From Bettongia penicillata ogilbyi (Eukaryota; Chordata; Mammalia; Diprotodontia; Potoroidae): a stretch of 64,000 nucleotides of DNA. Both the position numbers and the translations under genes were made by a program. Every line of letters begins with the position of its first letter. Position 1 is the stretch's first letter. A model generated the notes under the pieces. It was given only the letters and a program-made list of their open reading frames with translations. It searched no databases and was not told the DNA's origin. Shown here piece after piece: positions 23,880-36,557 of this stretch. The DNA lies in the NCBI GenBank assembly GCA_023548195.1, contig JAJHZJ010000270.1, positions 1,178,001 to 1,242,000 of the forward strand, in the 5' to 3' direction.

Positions 23880-25010
23880 TTCGTAAGGAATGCTCGAAAC
23901 TCCTCTATTTTATTAAATATTAACCTTTTGCCTTTGATAGATTATACTCAGTTTTGCTGGCTAAGTTGTTTTTGATTGAAATCACAACTTTTTTGCCTTC
24001 CAGAATATGGTATTCCAAGCCCTCTGCTCCTTTAATGTGGTAGCTGCTAAATTTTGTGTGACTCTAAGTATGGCTCCATGGTATTTGAATGTTTTCTTTC
24101 TTTCTGCCAGAAGTGTTTTGTCTTTGACCTGGGAGCTCTGGAATTTGGTTATAATATTCCTGGGAGTTTTCATTTTGGGTATCTTTCACCTGAAAGATTG
24201 TTGTATTCTTTTGATTTTCATTTTACCCTCTGTAACAGTAAACGCCCTGACATACACAGGAGGGCCTGCTGGCACAGGTTCCTTGATAGACTTTTATAAA
24301 AGGAAGGCATTGCAACCCTCATGATGCACTTCCTCATTAGCAATTAACAAAAGGTGCTGGCCTTCCTACACATCAAGCCTCCGCTAATCAAACTTCCCCT
24401 AATGGACTCCACCTGAAGCCTATTAATGGGCAGGGGAAGAGCTTTAACTCTCATTAACATAAATCTCACAATATTACACCCTCCAATTCTAGGATTTGGG
24501 GGGCAGTTTTCTTTGATAATTTCTTGAAATATGATATCTAGTCTCTTTCTTTCATTGTGGCCTGAAGGAATCTCAGAATTCTTAAGTTATCTCTCCTGGA
24601 TGTATTGTTCAGGTCAGTTGCTTTTCCAGTGAGATATTTCACAATTATTTTTTCATTATTTTGACTTTGTTATTGTTTCTTGATGTCTCATGGAGTTGTA
24701 AACTTCCACTTTGCCCAGTTCTAATTCTTACAGAATTATTTTTTTCATGAGCTCTTATATCTCTTTTTCCATTTGGCCAATTTTTAAGGTGTTGTTTTCT
24801 TTAGTATTTTTTTGTGCTTCTTTACCAAGGTATCACTTGTCTTCTCCTAATTTCCTTCTTCCACTCCCATTTCTTTACCTAATTTTCCCTCTTCTTGGAT
24901 GCTTCACTGGTAGCTGTTTTGGCTTCATTGTCTTCTGGGTTTGTGTCTTAATTTTCCCTTTTGCCATAGTAACTTTTTATAGTCAGTTTCTTTAATTTTT
25001 CCTTTTTTCT
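23880..25010 (-). pseudogene. L1 A ORF1 remnant, split by an LTR-like insertion
   Basis: The C-terminal domain is open at 23982-24173 in sense: 'MKTPRNIITKFQSSQVKDK', then 'AERKKTFKYHG'. The RRM and coiled-coil regions lie right of the insertion, from 24484, with stops. Diverged to about the same degree as L1 B ORF1. Confidence 0.75.
24231..24478. mobile_element. Solo-LTR-like insertion in L1 A
   Basis: A 248-bp insert begins TGTAACAGTA and ends ATATTACA, so it has the TG...CA ends of an LTR with short inverted TGTAA/TTACA termini. It is flanked by a perfect 5-bp duplication ccctc (24226-24230 and 24479-24483). L1 ORF1 sequence reads through when the insert is skipped. A TATA-like 'ttttataaaagg' lies inside (about 24290-24302). 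The 5-bp duplication fits some endogenous retrovirus classes. No internal retroviral coding sequence is present. A short DNA transposon is the alternative. Confidence 0.6.
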
Positions 25011-25757
25011 TTTTGCTCATTTTCTCATTCTATTTATTGATTTTGAATTTCATATTAACATTGGACTGTGTTCCAGATTGTGGGTGGAGGGTGCTATTTT
25101 TAGAGATAGTTCTCAGGGTTTGGAAATTTTCAGCTCTTCTGAGTTGGTGTAATCTGGGGACGTGTAGGTCACTGTTCTTTTGGTCTTCCTCAGGAACGGA
25201 CCCTTAGCCTTGAGACTGTAATCAATATGGCTCTTCAGGGCTCCCCCTTGGCGCCAGAAGGGATATTGCCTCTTGGGGTCCCTGATCTCTTGGGGCTGGG
25301 AGTGGTGCTGTCCTCCCCCACCCCAAGACTTCTACTTCCTCTCTGCCTTGGAACCATGACCCAGAAGTGGATATAAACAATGGGATTGCCAAAAAGTGCC
25401 TGATCCTTCATCCAGTACCAGCAAGGGGATCTCTTGTTCACTCTTTCTAACCAGGTGCCAGGTCTCTTTACCATTTGTGACTTGTGAGTCCCCAAAGCTA
25501 CAGTTATTTCTGTGACACAACTTAGTCCTACCACATGAACACATCCACATGGGCTCTGGGCCAGCCTCTACCCCTGTGTCACAGATTTCTCTTTTTAACC
25601 TCCTATACTGTCTTGGGTTAGAGAAACATCTCACTCTGCCTTTTTTATTGGCTGTGCCACTCCAGAATTTGATTTGAGGTGAGATTTTAAAGTTGTTTGG
25701 AGAGAAATGTTGGGAGAACTAAGATTAATGCTTCTCCACCACCTTGGCATCATCCTT

Positions 25758-26489
25758 TGAAGTTTCAAGTAGTTTTAATGTCAAAACATAGTAATCACAT
25801 GGTATGTTATGAAGTCTTAATTTGGAATACTACCAAAAAGCCATCAGAAGGTATTTCTTAGGGTAAGGCATTTTTCTGAGAAAAATATCTTATGGTTAGA
25901 AGCCCTAGTGAGTTAATGGTAACTGAAAGAGCATTACTTCCTTCAGACAACCACCACAATTTACATAAACCACTTGTGCTGTCTGGCAAAGGATTATTTG
26001 CTCTGTCAGTCCCTGGAGACTTTTAATGTTGGTTTGTTTTTTTAATAGATTTAAAGAAAGTTCTGAATTTCCGGATATGTATTTGTTAACCATTTTCAAT
26101 GATGACATTTGTGAAATTGGATATTCTAAAAGCCTTAAAAAGGCAGTAAAAGCACTGTTGTAAAACCCTGCATCTCTCTCTCTCTCTTTTGTTCTGTGGT
26201 AAATACAAGCATAAGATGAAAGGCTACAATGCGCTTTACAGTTAATTCCTGTTGATTATTTGCTGTCAGTATCCCTGAAATAGCTGCAAGAAATGTACAA
26301 TATGAACTTTGGTTTGAGAAATGGAAGAAATCTTTTAAACATATTTAAAATACTGATCTTGAAACATCCTTTAGGAGACATGTAGAGCCAATGTAAATTG
26401 CAATCTGGCTGCTTCTATTTGGTATTCTGTTTGGTACTTGGTACCAGAGATGTCCCAGAGACAGCTCTGTCGTTGGGATCTTGTCTTGC
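25758..26489. other. Non-coding stretch
   Basis: No gene recognised. A short (CT)n tract occurs at about 26172-26187. Confidence 0.45.
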
Positions 26490-26735
26490 ACCAGCCAGAC
26501 TGATAGATTCTTGAAGCAATTTGATTTTGTGGGAAAATCATTGTACTGAAATTCAGTGGACCCAGGTTCTAGACCATGATTCTTTTTTTAAGGAGGTGCC
26601 AGTTAACTAGGTGATTTTGGTCAAGTCATATTATTCTCCAGGATTTGGTTTCTGCAGTTATAAAATGGGGAAAATTGAAATTAGTGATTTTTAATGTCCT
26701 TTTCAGCTCTTAAAAATTTTATTATTCTAAGTAAA
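26490..26735 (+). repeat. MIR-type SINE, degenerate
   Basis: Weak plus-strand MIR order: 'ggacccaggttctagacc', 'ggtgattttggtcaagtcat' and 'gcagttataaaatgggga', then the 'ccttttcagctct' tail. Confidence 0.55.
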
Positions 26736-27014
26736 GCATATCTCACCGACAGATAGCTATTAGACATCTTTGAGTGTGTTTCTAGTAATATTATTACTGT
26801 AGCAAACAAATTTTGGCCATAGAACCCAGTATAACTACATTATACATTTCAGAATTCTTCCAGCTAGAGTCATAACTGATGTAGTGTCTAATTATAATTA
26901 GATGATAAATATAATTATACATGTAATATCTAATAGTATCTTATTTCATATACAGATGCCTCTAAAATTATCTTTAAAAAAAGGTCATTAACTAATTCCT
27001 TACTAGCAAGTCTT

Positions 27015-27790
27015 TTCATTTTAAGTCAGTGAGGTAGAAGGAAGTCAGAAGAGGCCAGAGTTTGAATTCCAAGTGACATTTCTTAGCACTGTAACCTTGG
27101 GCAGCTCTTGTCAACTCTGTATGCCCCAGATTTCTTATCTATAAAGTAGATAATAATACTTATATAATCTCCATGGTTCTATGGCATGTTCAAGGAGGAA
27201 GGGAGACATTCAGGGAGGACTAGCACCTCTGGTGGGAGGACTTGTAGAGTCCTTTTCAAGGTTGTTCATCAACCGTTGGTGTTTTCCTGACACTTGTCTC
27301 TCACATGTGGCTCTAAGAAGCTCTGGTATGTGCGGTGGCCACATCTTGGTACGCTGTCCAAGCCAGTAGGTTAAACCAGGTTGATAGTAAGTGATGGGCC
27401 TCAAACCCATTGGTGAGTTAGGGGGTATCTGCTCCAAGCCTGTGAGGATTTCCCCTGGGAGAACGGGCAGATGAGAACAATTTGTTCCAGTGGCCATGAA
27501 GGCAGTAATGCAGATGCTTCAGACCTGGAAGACACCAAGCATATCCACCGCTTCTGGGGCCATTGCCAGTCATCTTGGCTTTTGTCTTGGTACTAGATGT
27601 TGATGAGTCTGGAAGAGAAAGTGAGGCTGGTGACTCTGTGTGTGCCTCTGCCTCACTTAAATCCAAGTCGTGTGTGTATCAAGACATCCCTCGGTGAGGT
27701 TTTGGTCCTCTGCAACACCTTGCAGGGTTGTTGGGAGGACCAAATGAGATATTGAGCGATTAATGTTAATAAATAATAACAGTTCAAGAC
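27015..27790 (+). repeat. MIR-type SINE interrupted by an RTE-like element
   Basis: The left part (27015-27175) reads 'ccagagtttgaattccaagt', 'gtaaccttgggcagctcttg', 'tataaagtagataataatac'. The right part (27716-27790) completes it with 'cagggttgttgggaggacc', 'aaatgagatattgagcga'. The intervening DNA is foreign to MIR. Confidence 0.65.
27175..27715 (+). mobile_element. RTE-derived element (RTESINE/BovB-like 3' end)
   Basis: The 3' part reads 'gtcatcttggcttttgtctt', 'gatgagtctggaagagaaag' and 'cctcacttaaatccaagtc', then 'tcaagacatcc'. From memory this is the shared 3' end of marsupial RTE LINEs and their SINEs. No RT frame remains. Lies inside a MIR. Confidence 0.55.
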
Positions 27791-28626
27791 TAGGCCACAT
27801 ATATTAGTTGAAACTCAGTTCCTTATTCACATACCAGCATTTTGTTAACTGCTATTTGTGTTTAAGACTTAGTGTATTGCCTTGATTTCTCTTTAGGTTA
27901 CATTATAAATTTTAAGGCCATAGGACTACACAGACAGCAAGTTTATTTACTTTTTGGTTATCAGAAGAGAATTTAGGATCAAACTTCTAACTTTATTTCC
28001 TTAAAATAAAAAAATCTTAATATTCATCAAATCACAGAGACTATAGTGAGATATAAAAATAGAGAGACCATTATACAAAAGAGATGGGAAAAATATGTGA
28101 TAGAAATGGTGATTCCTACTTTCTCTCAGTGGTGTATATTTAAATACTAGGTCCCCAACAGTCCACAAACTCCCTAAGTCCGCTTGCCATAGAGCTATGA
28201 AACATTTTCCCTTCTGATAGTGTTTTCCCCTCCCCCTCCTATTGCATAGGTCCCTTGGGCAGAGATTATATTGTGCCTAAACTTTTTACACTTATCATAT
28301 CCTAAAGCTTCATAATGGTAACCCCTGGTATTGATTTTATAAATTTCTTTTTAGAGTGTTCAGATTAGTTTTACTAACTCTTTGTGAATCAGGAAGATAT
28401 TCAGTGGAAAAACTGAAGACAGAAAAGTTAAATGACTTCTTTATGGCAATTATCAAGGGAGTCTTAGAGGTGTATAGTTTCTTGATTTCTAAATTCCATG
28501 CTGTCTCAGCTGTTTCCATTTCTCCGTTGGCTTATTAAGTTTGTGATTCTTCATATACCTTATTCAGACAATTTCCAGAGAGGCCGTAATTGTTTGTCCT
28601 TTATTTCTTTTATCTTTATATCGCAG
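27791..28626. other. Non-coding DNA just upstream of the first called exon
   Basis: Either the 5' flank of the host gene or an upstream intron. A degenerate SINE may lie at 28340-28505. No CpG island or TATA box stands out, so I do not place a promoter. The last bases are the splice acceptor 'ctttatatcgcag'. Confidence 0.4.
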
Positions 28627-28782
28627 ATGGAAAGGCTGCTCTAGTAGATACGTCTGTTAAATGGTTGTGCTTGGGGATCATGGAGGAAGATCGGTTAATT
28701 GAACAAGTCCTGGATCAGTTTATTAATCGCCATGAACAGACATATGAAGAATTTTTGAATACTTTCACTCGTCTTTCAAAAG
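28627..28782 (+). CDS. Unrecognised host gene, first called exon with likely start codon
   Basis: A 156-nt exon with acceptor 'tttatatcgcag' and donor 'aaaag|gtaaaa'. The whole segment is open in one frame. The first good start is ATG at 28680-28682, in strong context (A at -3, G at +4), giving an N-terminus of '[20 protein letters not shown]' followed by a helical stretch rich in Glu, Phe and Thr and ending '...FTRLSK' plus one base (phase 1). The frame is open upstream to the acceptor, so an earlier start in an upstream exon is possible. The downstream partner is 54060-54199, whose phase matches (G + AT gives Asp). I do not recognise the family; the visible part is acidic and probably helical with no membrane segment. 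High confidence as exon, none on function. Confidence 0.7.
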
Positions 28783-30189
28783 GTAAAATTGAAGAGTGAT
28801 ACTTTTATACTTTAACAATGATAAAAATACAGAATTTTCTTTGTTGTCTCTTTGTAGAGGGTTTCTGAGTACTTTACAAGCATTTGTTTATCCAGTTCAC
28901 ATTATATTGCCCATTGCCATGTTACCAGCAAACTCTCTGGCTGCCAACAAATTGAGAAGTTCAAAGACCAAATAGAGAGTTATTTTCATTGAAAAGCATA
29001 TATTAAGTTTTCCTTTGTGATGATACAGTATGAAGATTTTGATTTCTTTGGACAGGCAAAGAGAGGTTAGAGAAGGAGCTATCTGACTCCCTTGATTAGC
29101 TGTACATGTATTAGGGAACGTTTCTGATGTGAAACATATGTATGTATGGTGTACTTAGAAAGAGGCATATCACTATATCCACATTGATTTTATTCTTGCT
29201 GTAAATTGTTTCAGAAATTGAGCTGAAATAAATGATATCACAAGTCACATAAACTGCATTTCCAAGCACACTAGCTTGGTTTTTGTTTCCTCCTTTCAAT
29301 ATATCCCAAGGCGCTGGTTCACATTATAAATTAATGACCTGAAAAAAAAAATCCACTTAAGGCACAAAATATTTCTGAGTTCTAAGTGCAAAAAACATGT
29401 CTTAAACTAGCAGACTCTCATTTTGTTTTCTGAAACATATAGAAAATTTCTGAAGAGCTAAACTGGTATGATTAAGTAGGACCTAAAGGTTGGGCAGTGG
29501 GTAATGTAACGGACCCTTGCAAAAGTGGCTGATTCACATTCCATGTGCATGAGGAGGATGTTGCTCCAAAGACCTCATTCTTTCATTTCACAAGCCCTTC
29601 ATTTGTCTTCCTGGGCTCTGGTGCTTCACGGATGTGCAGTAGAATCAGTTTTGTGTGAAAGTGGTTATCACCCTGCATATGTTTGCATATTTCTCTAGGA
29701 AGTTTAGTTTCCAAAGTCTACTACCATTTCAGTTCAGAAAGAGTGACTGTTCTATTTATTGTTATAATACTTAAATGCCAGGATGCTCATGGGATTCATT
29801 TTCTTTCCAAGATTGTTAAAAGGGTCAGTAATCCTATTAAAAATATTTCCCAGAAATAAAAAATTAAACCATAGCTTTATTAAATTCACATTACTGATTC
29901 AGAATCTTGGAAACCAGTCTGAAACTGTTAATATTGTAATATAATTTTCACCTATGGTAGTTTTATTTTAACTAGTTTATGGAGTTTTTCTTAGTTAGCA
30001 CCTCTGGCTTGCCGAACTGTGTCAAGCTGACAATAAATATTGAGCTCAGAATGCATCGTTTAATAGATGATTTGCTCAATATTTCTGAATGACAAAAACA
30101 TGATTATTGTCTTTGGTTCCCCAGTTGATGTCCAGGGCTTTCTTTAAAAGTATCTTAGAAAATTAAGGTGTAGAGTTTGGTATCATTCA
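28783..30189. other. Intron 1, left part
   Basis: Single-copy-looking AT-rich intronic sequence. No exon-like segment or clear repeat recognised. Confidence 0.45.
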
Positions 30190-30420
30190 TTGGTAAAGAC
30201 TTTATAGTAGAAAGAACGCAGGACTTGGAGTCAGAAGACTTGGGTTCGAATGTAGGTTCTGTCATTTAGTAGCTAGGTACCATGAGTAAGTTCCTTATCT
30301 CCAAGTCTCAATTTATTCCTTTGCAAAATAGGGATGATAATACTTGTATTGCCTGTTTCATAAAGTTGTTGAAAAAGCTTTGTGAACCTTAAAAAATCCT
30401 ATATAAATGTAAGTTTGTAC
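30190..30420 (+). repeat. MIR-type SINE
   Basis: Order visible: 'gacttggagtcagaagactt', 'gtcatttagtagctaggtac', 'ctttgcaaaatagggatgat' and 'aaagctttgtgaacctt'. Confidence 0.75.
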
Positions 30421-30544
30421 TGTTATAGCTTATACATTTAATCATATTTAATGCATATAATTATAAGAACATTAATCCTGTTATCAAGGGTATAATACAA
30501 ATATTTTATTCCTTTATATCTTAACTACTTTTGTAGATATGCTT

Positions 30545-31203
30545 CATTAAAGATGTCTTTCAAGACTTGGCTCCAACCCACCTTTCTGGGCTTATAATCC
30601 TTTATATCCCCTTCCTGCTCTCTGCTGTCCAGTTACACTGGCCTTCTTATTCTTACATGACAATCTCATCTCCCTTCTCTGAGCCTTTGCACAGACTCCC
30701 CTCCAGGCATGGCATCCAATTCCCCCCACTTCTTTGACTCCTTTGTTTCCTTCTAGGCTTAGCTCAAGTGTCACCATCTACCCAAGGACTTTCCCTGTAG
30801 GTGTTAGTAAATTTGACATCAGATGTTTACTAGCTGTGTGACCCTGGGCAAGTCACTCAACCCTGTTTGCCTTAGTTTCTTCATCTGTAAAACGAGCTGG
30901 AGAAGGAAATGGCAAACCACTCCAGTATCTTTGCCAAGGAAACCCCAAAAGGGGACACGAAAAGTTGAATGTGACAGAAAATAACTTAATAACAAATTAG
31001 TGCCTCTGCCACCACAATTACTTTATATTTACTTTGTAATTGTTTTAGTATTGATTTCATATGTACTTCTTGCCTCCCCCTATATAACATAAGCTCCTTA
31101 ATGATCGGGATTTAAAAAGTTTTGTTTTTACATCCCTGGCTACCTGCATAGTGCCTGGCACATAGTAGGTGCTTAATAAATACTTGCTGATTGATCAGTT
31201 CTT
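30545..31203 (+). repeat. L2 3' end, interrupted by a SINE
   Basis: The left part has L2 words such as 'ctgagcctttgcacagactc' and 'ttagctcaagtgtcaccatc'. After the SINE it continues with 'gtgcctctgccaccacaatt' and ends with 'agtgcctggcacatagtagg', 'tgcttaataaatacttgctg'. Non-coding remnant of an ancient CR1-clade LINE. Confidence 0.75.
30812..30992 (+). repeat. MAR1-like CORE-SINE inside L2, 5'-truncated
   Basis: Begins inside the core ('tactagctgtgtgaccctgg') and retains the MAR1 right half: 'gagaaggaaatggcaaacca', 'ctccagtatctttgccaagg' and 'aaccccaaaaggggacacga'. Better preserved than the L2 around it, so younger. Confidence 0.8.
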
Positions 31204-34200
31204 TAGATTATCCATGTAATCAAAAATGCTGTTTTCTTTTAAAATCATTTTAACATTCTCAAATGTTTTGTTATGTTTACTCTTAAAAAACAAACTCATA
31301 GGCTTGAGTATGGAACCAGACAGTACAGAACTTTTGATATCAAACAGAGCCATTGACTTGAGTGTTGCTTGAACTGTGTAAGACCCATAATTACGAGATC
31401 ATAAAATGCCTTCATTGGCAGCGATCATTTCTGACCTTATGTTCACTGATTTTTGTGCTAACGTAGACAGATCTTTCTAGGGCAGCTCTCTACTGATGTT
31501 ACTTTGCTGTAATGTGGCTTAGTCATTATTCTCAACTGTTGTAAATTCTAGAAAACTTGTTTTCATTTCAGTCCATTCCAGAATTACCACATGACCCAAT
31601 CTGGAAAGCATTCACACCACCTTTAAGAATTGTAATTATTGGTCATATTTCTCACACAGAGAAATTGTACATTTAGGAAATCAGTGGCTTAGAAACTGGC
31701 ACTAAACGTCTTCAACCCCATTTGATTGCATCTGGTGACCATGAAGGGTCGCATCAGTTATGTTCACTTCAGTATCACTCAATTCATTCTTCACAAAGAG
31801 GTCTAGTTGCACTGATTTCATGCTTCAGCCTCAAATATAAGGCAGGTCCCAGAAAAGTTGTCTCTTTACTGATTATCTGTCAGTGTTTTGGGGATGGAGA
31901 TGAATCTACGGTGTCCCCTCTGATTAGCCCTTAAATAGTATATGCATTCTTTGATTCTGAAAGATTCTGCTTTTCCCAACAATGCCCATTTTCAGCTTTT
32001 TTAAGTCTTCTCTCTGTAAAATCCACACGTTCTCATTTCCTGCTGTGTTCATGATTTCCTGTGCTTGGGTTCAAGACTTTATGACTTTTAAGTGTAATTT
32101 TGTTTCTGATAGTTTGGTTATTCTGCATTTCACTAGAGTGTATCGTGCTTCCAAGATTTCTGTTGTTCCTTTAGATTATATCCCTTTTTTAAAAAGAATT
32201 CCTCCCTTTCTGACCTCCTTCCTTCTGGATCTAATATTTGAATAAATTTGGTCTGATTATTATATCTAATATTCAGAAACAAATTGTTTTGTTTAGTGAT
32301 TTGTAGACTGACTTGGATTTAGGATTTTCAGGTCATTGACATTTTGAAAAAAACTTAAGTTCATTTCATTTTTTCTTTGATTAAAAAACAATGAAGGTTC
32401 AATCCATATGCTTCAGCTTTATTGCCTTGTCCAGACTTTTAGTTTTTAAGGAATTATTTTGATTAATGAATGACAAAGAAAAGGAATTTATTATGTTTTA
32501 TATGCAGAGCACTGTGCTAAGCTCCAGTTATGACAAATGGAAAAGTTAGATTATTTTGGCTTTAGATGAACCCTATTCTCATAGGAGGAGACAGCATAAC
32601 CCATGGAATCAGGGACAGAGGGTTTTAGATGGTAAGTTTTGTGGGCCATAGGGTTCATCTGCATGGTGTCTGGATAGCAAGGCTAGGTGGTCCTTTGGGT
32701 TACATGTTAGAACTATTTTGTCAAAACAAAGGTCAAAGTTGAATAGTTTCTGCATGATTTGAGGCTGGGAGGGCAAGAAGTTCAGCTAGAACTATTCTTT
32801 AATGATTGGACCATCTACTTTCTCTCAGATCACCAGGTAATTGATCAACTCTTTATTTCGGTTTTAGAGAGCTTGCATAGGGGATATTTTGAATTACTTT
32901 TTACCAGTGAATTTTCCTTCTCATTTCCTTAAGAGCGTAAAATCTTGAAATTGGGGTTTAGTTTGCAATTTAACTATCTCCATTTAAACACTTGAGAGAA
33001 AGGAATTAAGAACGAAATTGGTGATATCCCACATCACACCATACAGTCTAAACAATTTTGCTCCTCCGTGGTCCCCTTCCCCCCAGTCTTCTTGAGAGTC
33101 TGACTACTGTTTGTATGTTTATAGCTTCCTAGGTCCCTAGCCTAGTACACACCAGGAACTCGAATCTTTGATGGGTCTTGAATAAGTGACTGAAATTTAA
33201 CTCTGTTCACAGCATACCTAAAACTGACCTGTCTCACTTGGGCGCGCCAAACTGTTTGGAGTTGGAACATAAAAATGTGTCTTTACCCTTCTGTGGGATA
33301 CAGGGAGAGGCTTTTCCCAGTCTGAAGAATAAATTGGAAATCTGCTGTGTACAAACACCACAGAGAATAATATGAGAAAGCAGCTGGGCCTCTTACCAAT
33401 TTCAGAACAGGAAGGGAATTTCAGTAGAGCATAAAAACTGCTTTCCCCTATTTAAAAAAAGGCTACCAGAATAATAATCCTCACTGTGTTCCCTTTTATT
33501 TGCTGTCCCTGGCCGGCTGGAGAACAGCAGCCTCCCCAGTGTTTTGCTCTCTCTGCAGCTGGCAGTTTGCCTGCCAGAGGAAGTTGTAAACGGACTGACC
33601 AGGGTGAGGCTTCCAGGTGGCTCTCCAGCCGCCTTCTCTGTGCGGTTGTTATCAGCCATCTAATTCCTTGCCAAATAGAGTGGTCTTTGGAGTTTACTCT
33701 GCCAGTGTCTTTCTTACTACTTCCTTAAAACAATTTTTTTTTTAAAAGCCAACTTTGGAAGCACTTTTGCAAATGTGAGTTTTAGCAGGAAAAAATCCAC
33801 AGGAAAAAACACATCGAATAGTAATATACTTACATTAACTTAAGAAATAGACTGATGGGATAGTGTGAATCCCATGAGAAGTCTGTAGAAGGCATCATAT
33901 GAGTGGACTTGCCAATAAAAGCCAATAGGCAGTTCAATAAAACTAATTAAATGAAGCTGGTATCCCAAGGCCTGTAGTAAAGGAAACAGTGTCAATTTTG
34001 GGCTTTTCTATTGTTGTGTTTTGTCATATTACCAAAAAAATCAAATGAGAGGAAAAAGTGTTTGCAATTTTCTATTGGTCATAAATTCAGCAGTTATCTG
34101 TGTGTAAACTCTTTGTCATAATGTAAAATCAACGATCATGGGGAGCACCGAAGCCAAGAAAGTTAGAGCTCATTTATAAAAGATTCCTGGGTAAAGATGT

Positions 34201-36557
34201 GGCATCAGCAGGATTAACCTGTTCTTTCTCTTCAGGGAAACATCTGCAAATTGTAATTAAGCAGTTTTCTCTTGCTACTTTATTTCTTTTCTCATCACCA
34301 AATCGCTACTGGTAGGGAACAGATCAGACAATTTATGAAACACGGAAAATCTGCTGGTTCAGTTGCAGAAGGGAATTTTCCCACTTAAATTATGACAGAT
34401 TTCAAGCTGACAGAGGCCTTTTTGTTTCAGTTAATTTGGCATAAATCTTCAGCCACAGTTGTTACAATTCATATCCACTGTTTACATGACAGTTTGTCCT
34501 ATAGATACTCATTTGTTCCTTATGTCTGATATAGCTTAGATGTAATTGTCTAAGGAAATAAAACATCTCATTGTTTCCAACATTTTGAATTTTAATCACT
34601 AGATTTATCTTCTCTATTGTCAGTTTGTAATGTAGTGCTGCTATTACAATATGTAACTTTTAAAAATGCCTTCTCCCAATTAAGCCAGATGTTATAAGAA
34701 CCATATAATTGTTTGTTTTAGGCAAATATTAGGAATCATGTTGCCAGATTTTGTGCTCACATTATAGATGATGCTTTCTGTCCTTTTAAAACAGAAGGAT
34801 CTAGGACAGAGAGGGAGGAAGAGAGAGAGAGAGAGAGAGAGAGCGAGTGCAAGTGAGTGCATTTTTTCTGGTCAGTGAAAATTTTAACTTCAATAAGATA
34901 TAGGTCAGACCTTACTACTATTATTCATATAACCACCACTGACATGTCTCTCTGTCTATTCATCTCTCTCCCCAAGTGAAGAAACATAATTATTTTTGTA
35001 TATATTTTCTTTCTCACTTAAGAATTATTTTTAGCCATGGTTATTATGTTTTCTTCTATTGTGGAAACATGGAGAATTGCTCAACCAGGCAACTGAAGTG
35101 GTCCTAAGCATATGTTGTGTGATTCAACCCAATGGGCACATATTCATATGTGAGTGATTTTTAGCAAAATGCCCTTTCAACCATAGAACAATAATATTTT
35201 CTTTGAAATGGTCAACTAGACAAAAAAGGACACAAACAGGAAGCTGTCTGAAACAAACCCATATGCTTATGCAAAGAGCAAAACAGAGGATGTCTGGCAT
35301 CTGGTTTCAGCAGATATTTTCAGTATCATATAGTTTATTATGTAATCTACCTGGATTCTAGACATAGAAAATACCAAATATTGCCAGTTTTAAAGCTCCT
35401 CTCAATATTCATTGTTCTTTATCAATTTTACTGCTTTCTGGAACATAGAAGAATAATTTTGTTTGAGTTTTCTATATATGTAGCTTAAGTTATACTATTA
35501 TAGCAGGGTGGTTAAGGAATTGTGGATTAAGAATCTTATTTTCATTTTCCTGTATTTTGAGGCAAATTTCTGTTGAATTTGGTAATCATCTAATCTCTGC
35601 TGATGGTTTGAACCCAGTTCTTAGCAGCCTTTTAGCTATTTGGTTTTATAGAATTACTTTTCTTTGATTATAGAGTGCTACAACATCCAAATGCTATATG
35701 TCAGAAGTAAAAAAAAAAATCCATTTTTTTTTTTTTTTAGGTTTGTAAAAGTAGTGGTTGATTGATAGGGGCCTTGGCAGAGTCACCCTTTGTGTAATTC
35801 TTATAAGCCAGTATTTGGAATGGTTCATTCTCTTTTGATACTTCTACCACCAGAATGAATACATTACCCAGTAGCTCTGAAAAGAGCAGGAAGAATGATT
35901 GAGTGCTTTTCAAACCATGTTCCTTTTAACTGAAATTTCTGTGAGGTATCTTTTAGGGATTCTGTGGAAGAACATGAATATCTCTACTGTCTGTCATTTA
36001 AGTTTGCCTTAACATTCTACCAGAGGTTTGAGTTGGATCATTAAGAACAGTGTAGAATGCTTCTGTTATATCCTAAATGAAGGCGCATTGGTTTGTGATG
36101 GAGAGGGAAGGACGCCTACATATGCGATTGAAGCGGGCTGATGTCAGCATGCATAGGTATCTCTAGGAAGAGTATACCACTTCATCCAAGGACGTTCAGA
36201 TCTGGCCTCAGATCCTAATGAGCCATGTGATGCAACCTTTCTCAGCCTGTTTTCTCATCTAAGTCTAATTCTCTGATCCTATGATGGTTTATATTCCGTG
36301 ACCTCTGAGAAGAGTTTAAGATAAATAGGCTGCTTCAGCAGGGATATGATAACTCTTCTTGGCATGGCACACTGCCAGTGGGTGATGGATATGAGAGGAA
36401 TATTACAAAGATGATGGGATAAAAGAAGATATGAAGGGCACTAAAGCTCAACATTAAGAAAATCTTGCACATATAACCTTAAGAAATTGTGCAGTATTAT
36501 CTCTAGTGGATGTGATAAGAACTGCATTCATCAAAGTTAAAACCAAATTGAACAGAG
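31204..36557. other. Intron 1, long non-coding stretch
   Basis: Largely single-copy AT-rich DNA. It includes an ancient repeat fragment at about 32480-32610, a (GA)n tract at 34815-34845, and T/A runs at 35709-35740. The open frame at 33486-33728 lies in slightly more GC-rich DNA but shows no splice context or recognisable motif. No gene called. Confidence 0.45.
34815..34845. repeat. (GA)n simple repeat
   Basis: A run of GA units ('gagagagagagagagagaga') with one C interruption near its end. Confidence 0.9.

Larger units (their letters stand above)
21213..25757 (-). mobile_element. L1 'A', 5' half (5' UTR, ORF1, ORF2 EN and RT)
   Basis: Continuation of the minus-strand L1 broken at 10534. 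From right to left: a 5' end near 25757 ('ggatgatgccaaggtggtgg' in sense), a 5' UTR to about 25010, an ORF1 remnant, spacer, endonuclease and RT. Full length overall but inactive. It carries an LTR-like insertion at 24231-24478 in ORF1. Confidence 0.85.

Noticed and set aside
20281..25757. Tail-to-tail L1 pieces as a twin-priming inversion
   Set aside because: Twin priming inverts the 5' part and places it upstream of the 3' part. Here the minus-strand piece continues at 8468-10534 across the B insertion, so nesting explains it fully.
33230..33260. GGCGCGCC site as a sign of a CpG island or promoter
   Set aside because: A single isolated site in AT-rich DNA with no other CpG clustering.
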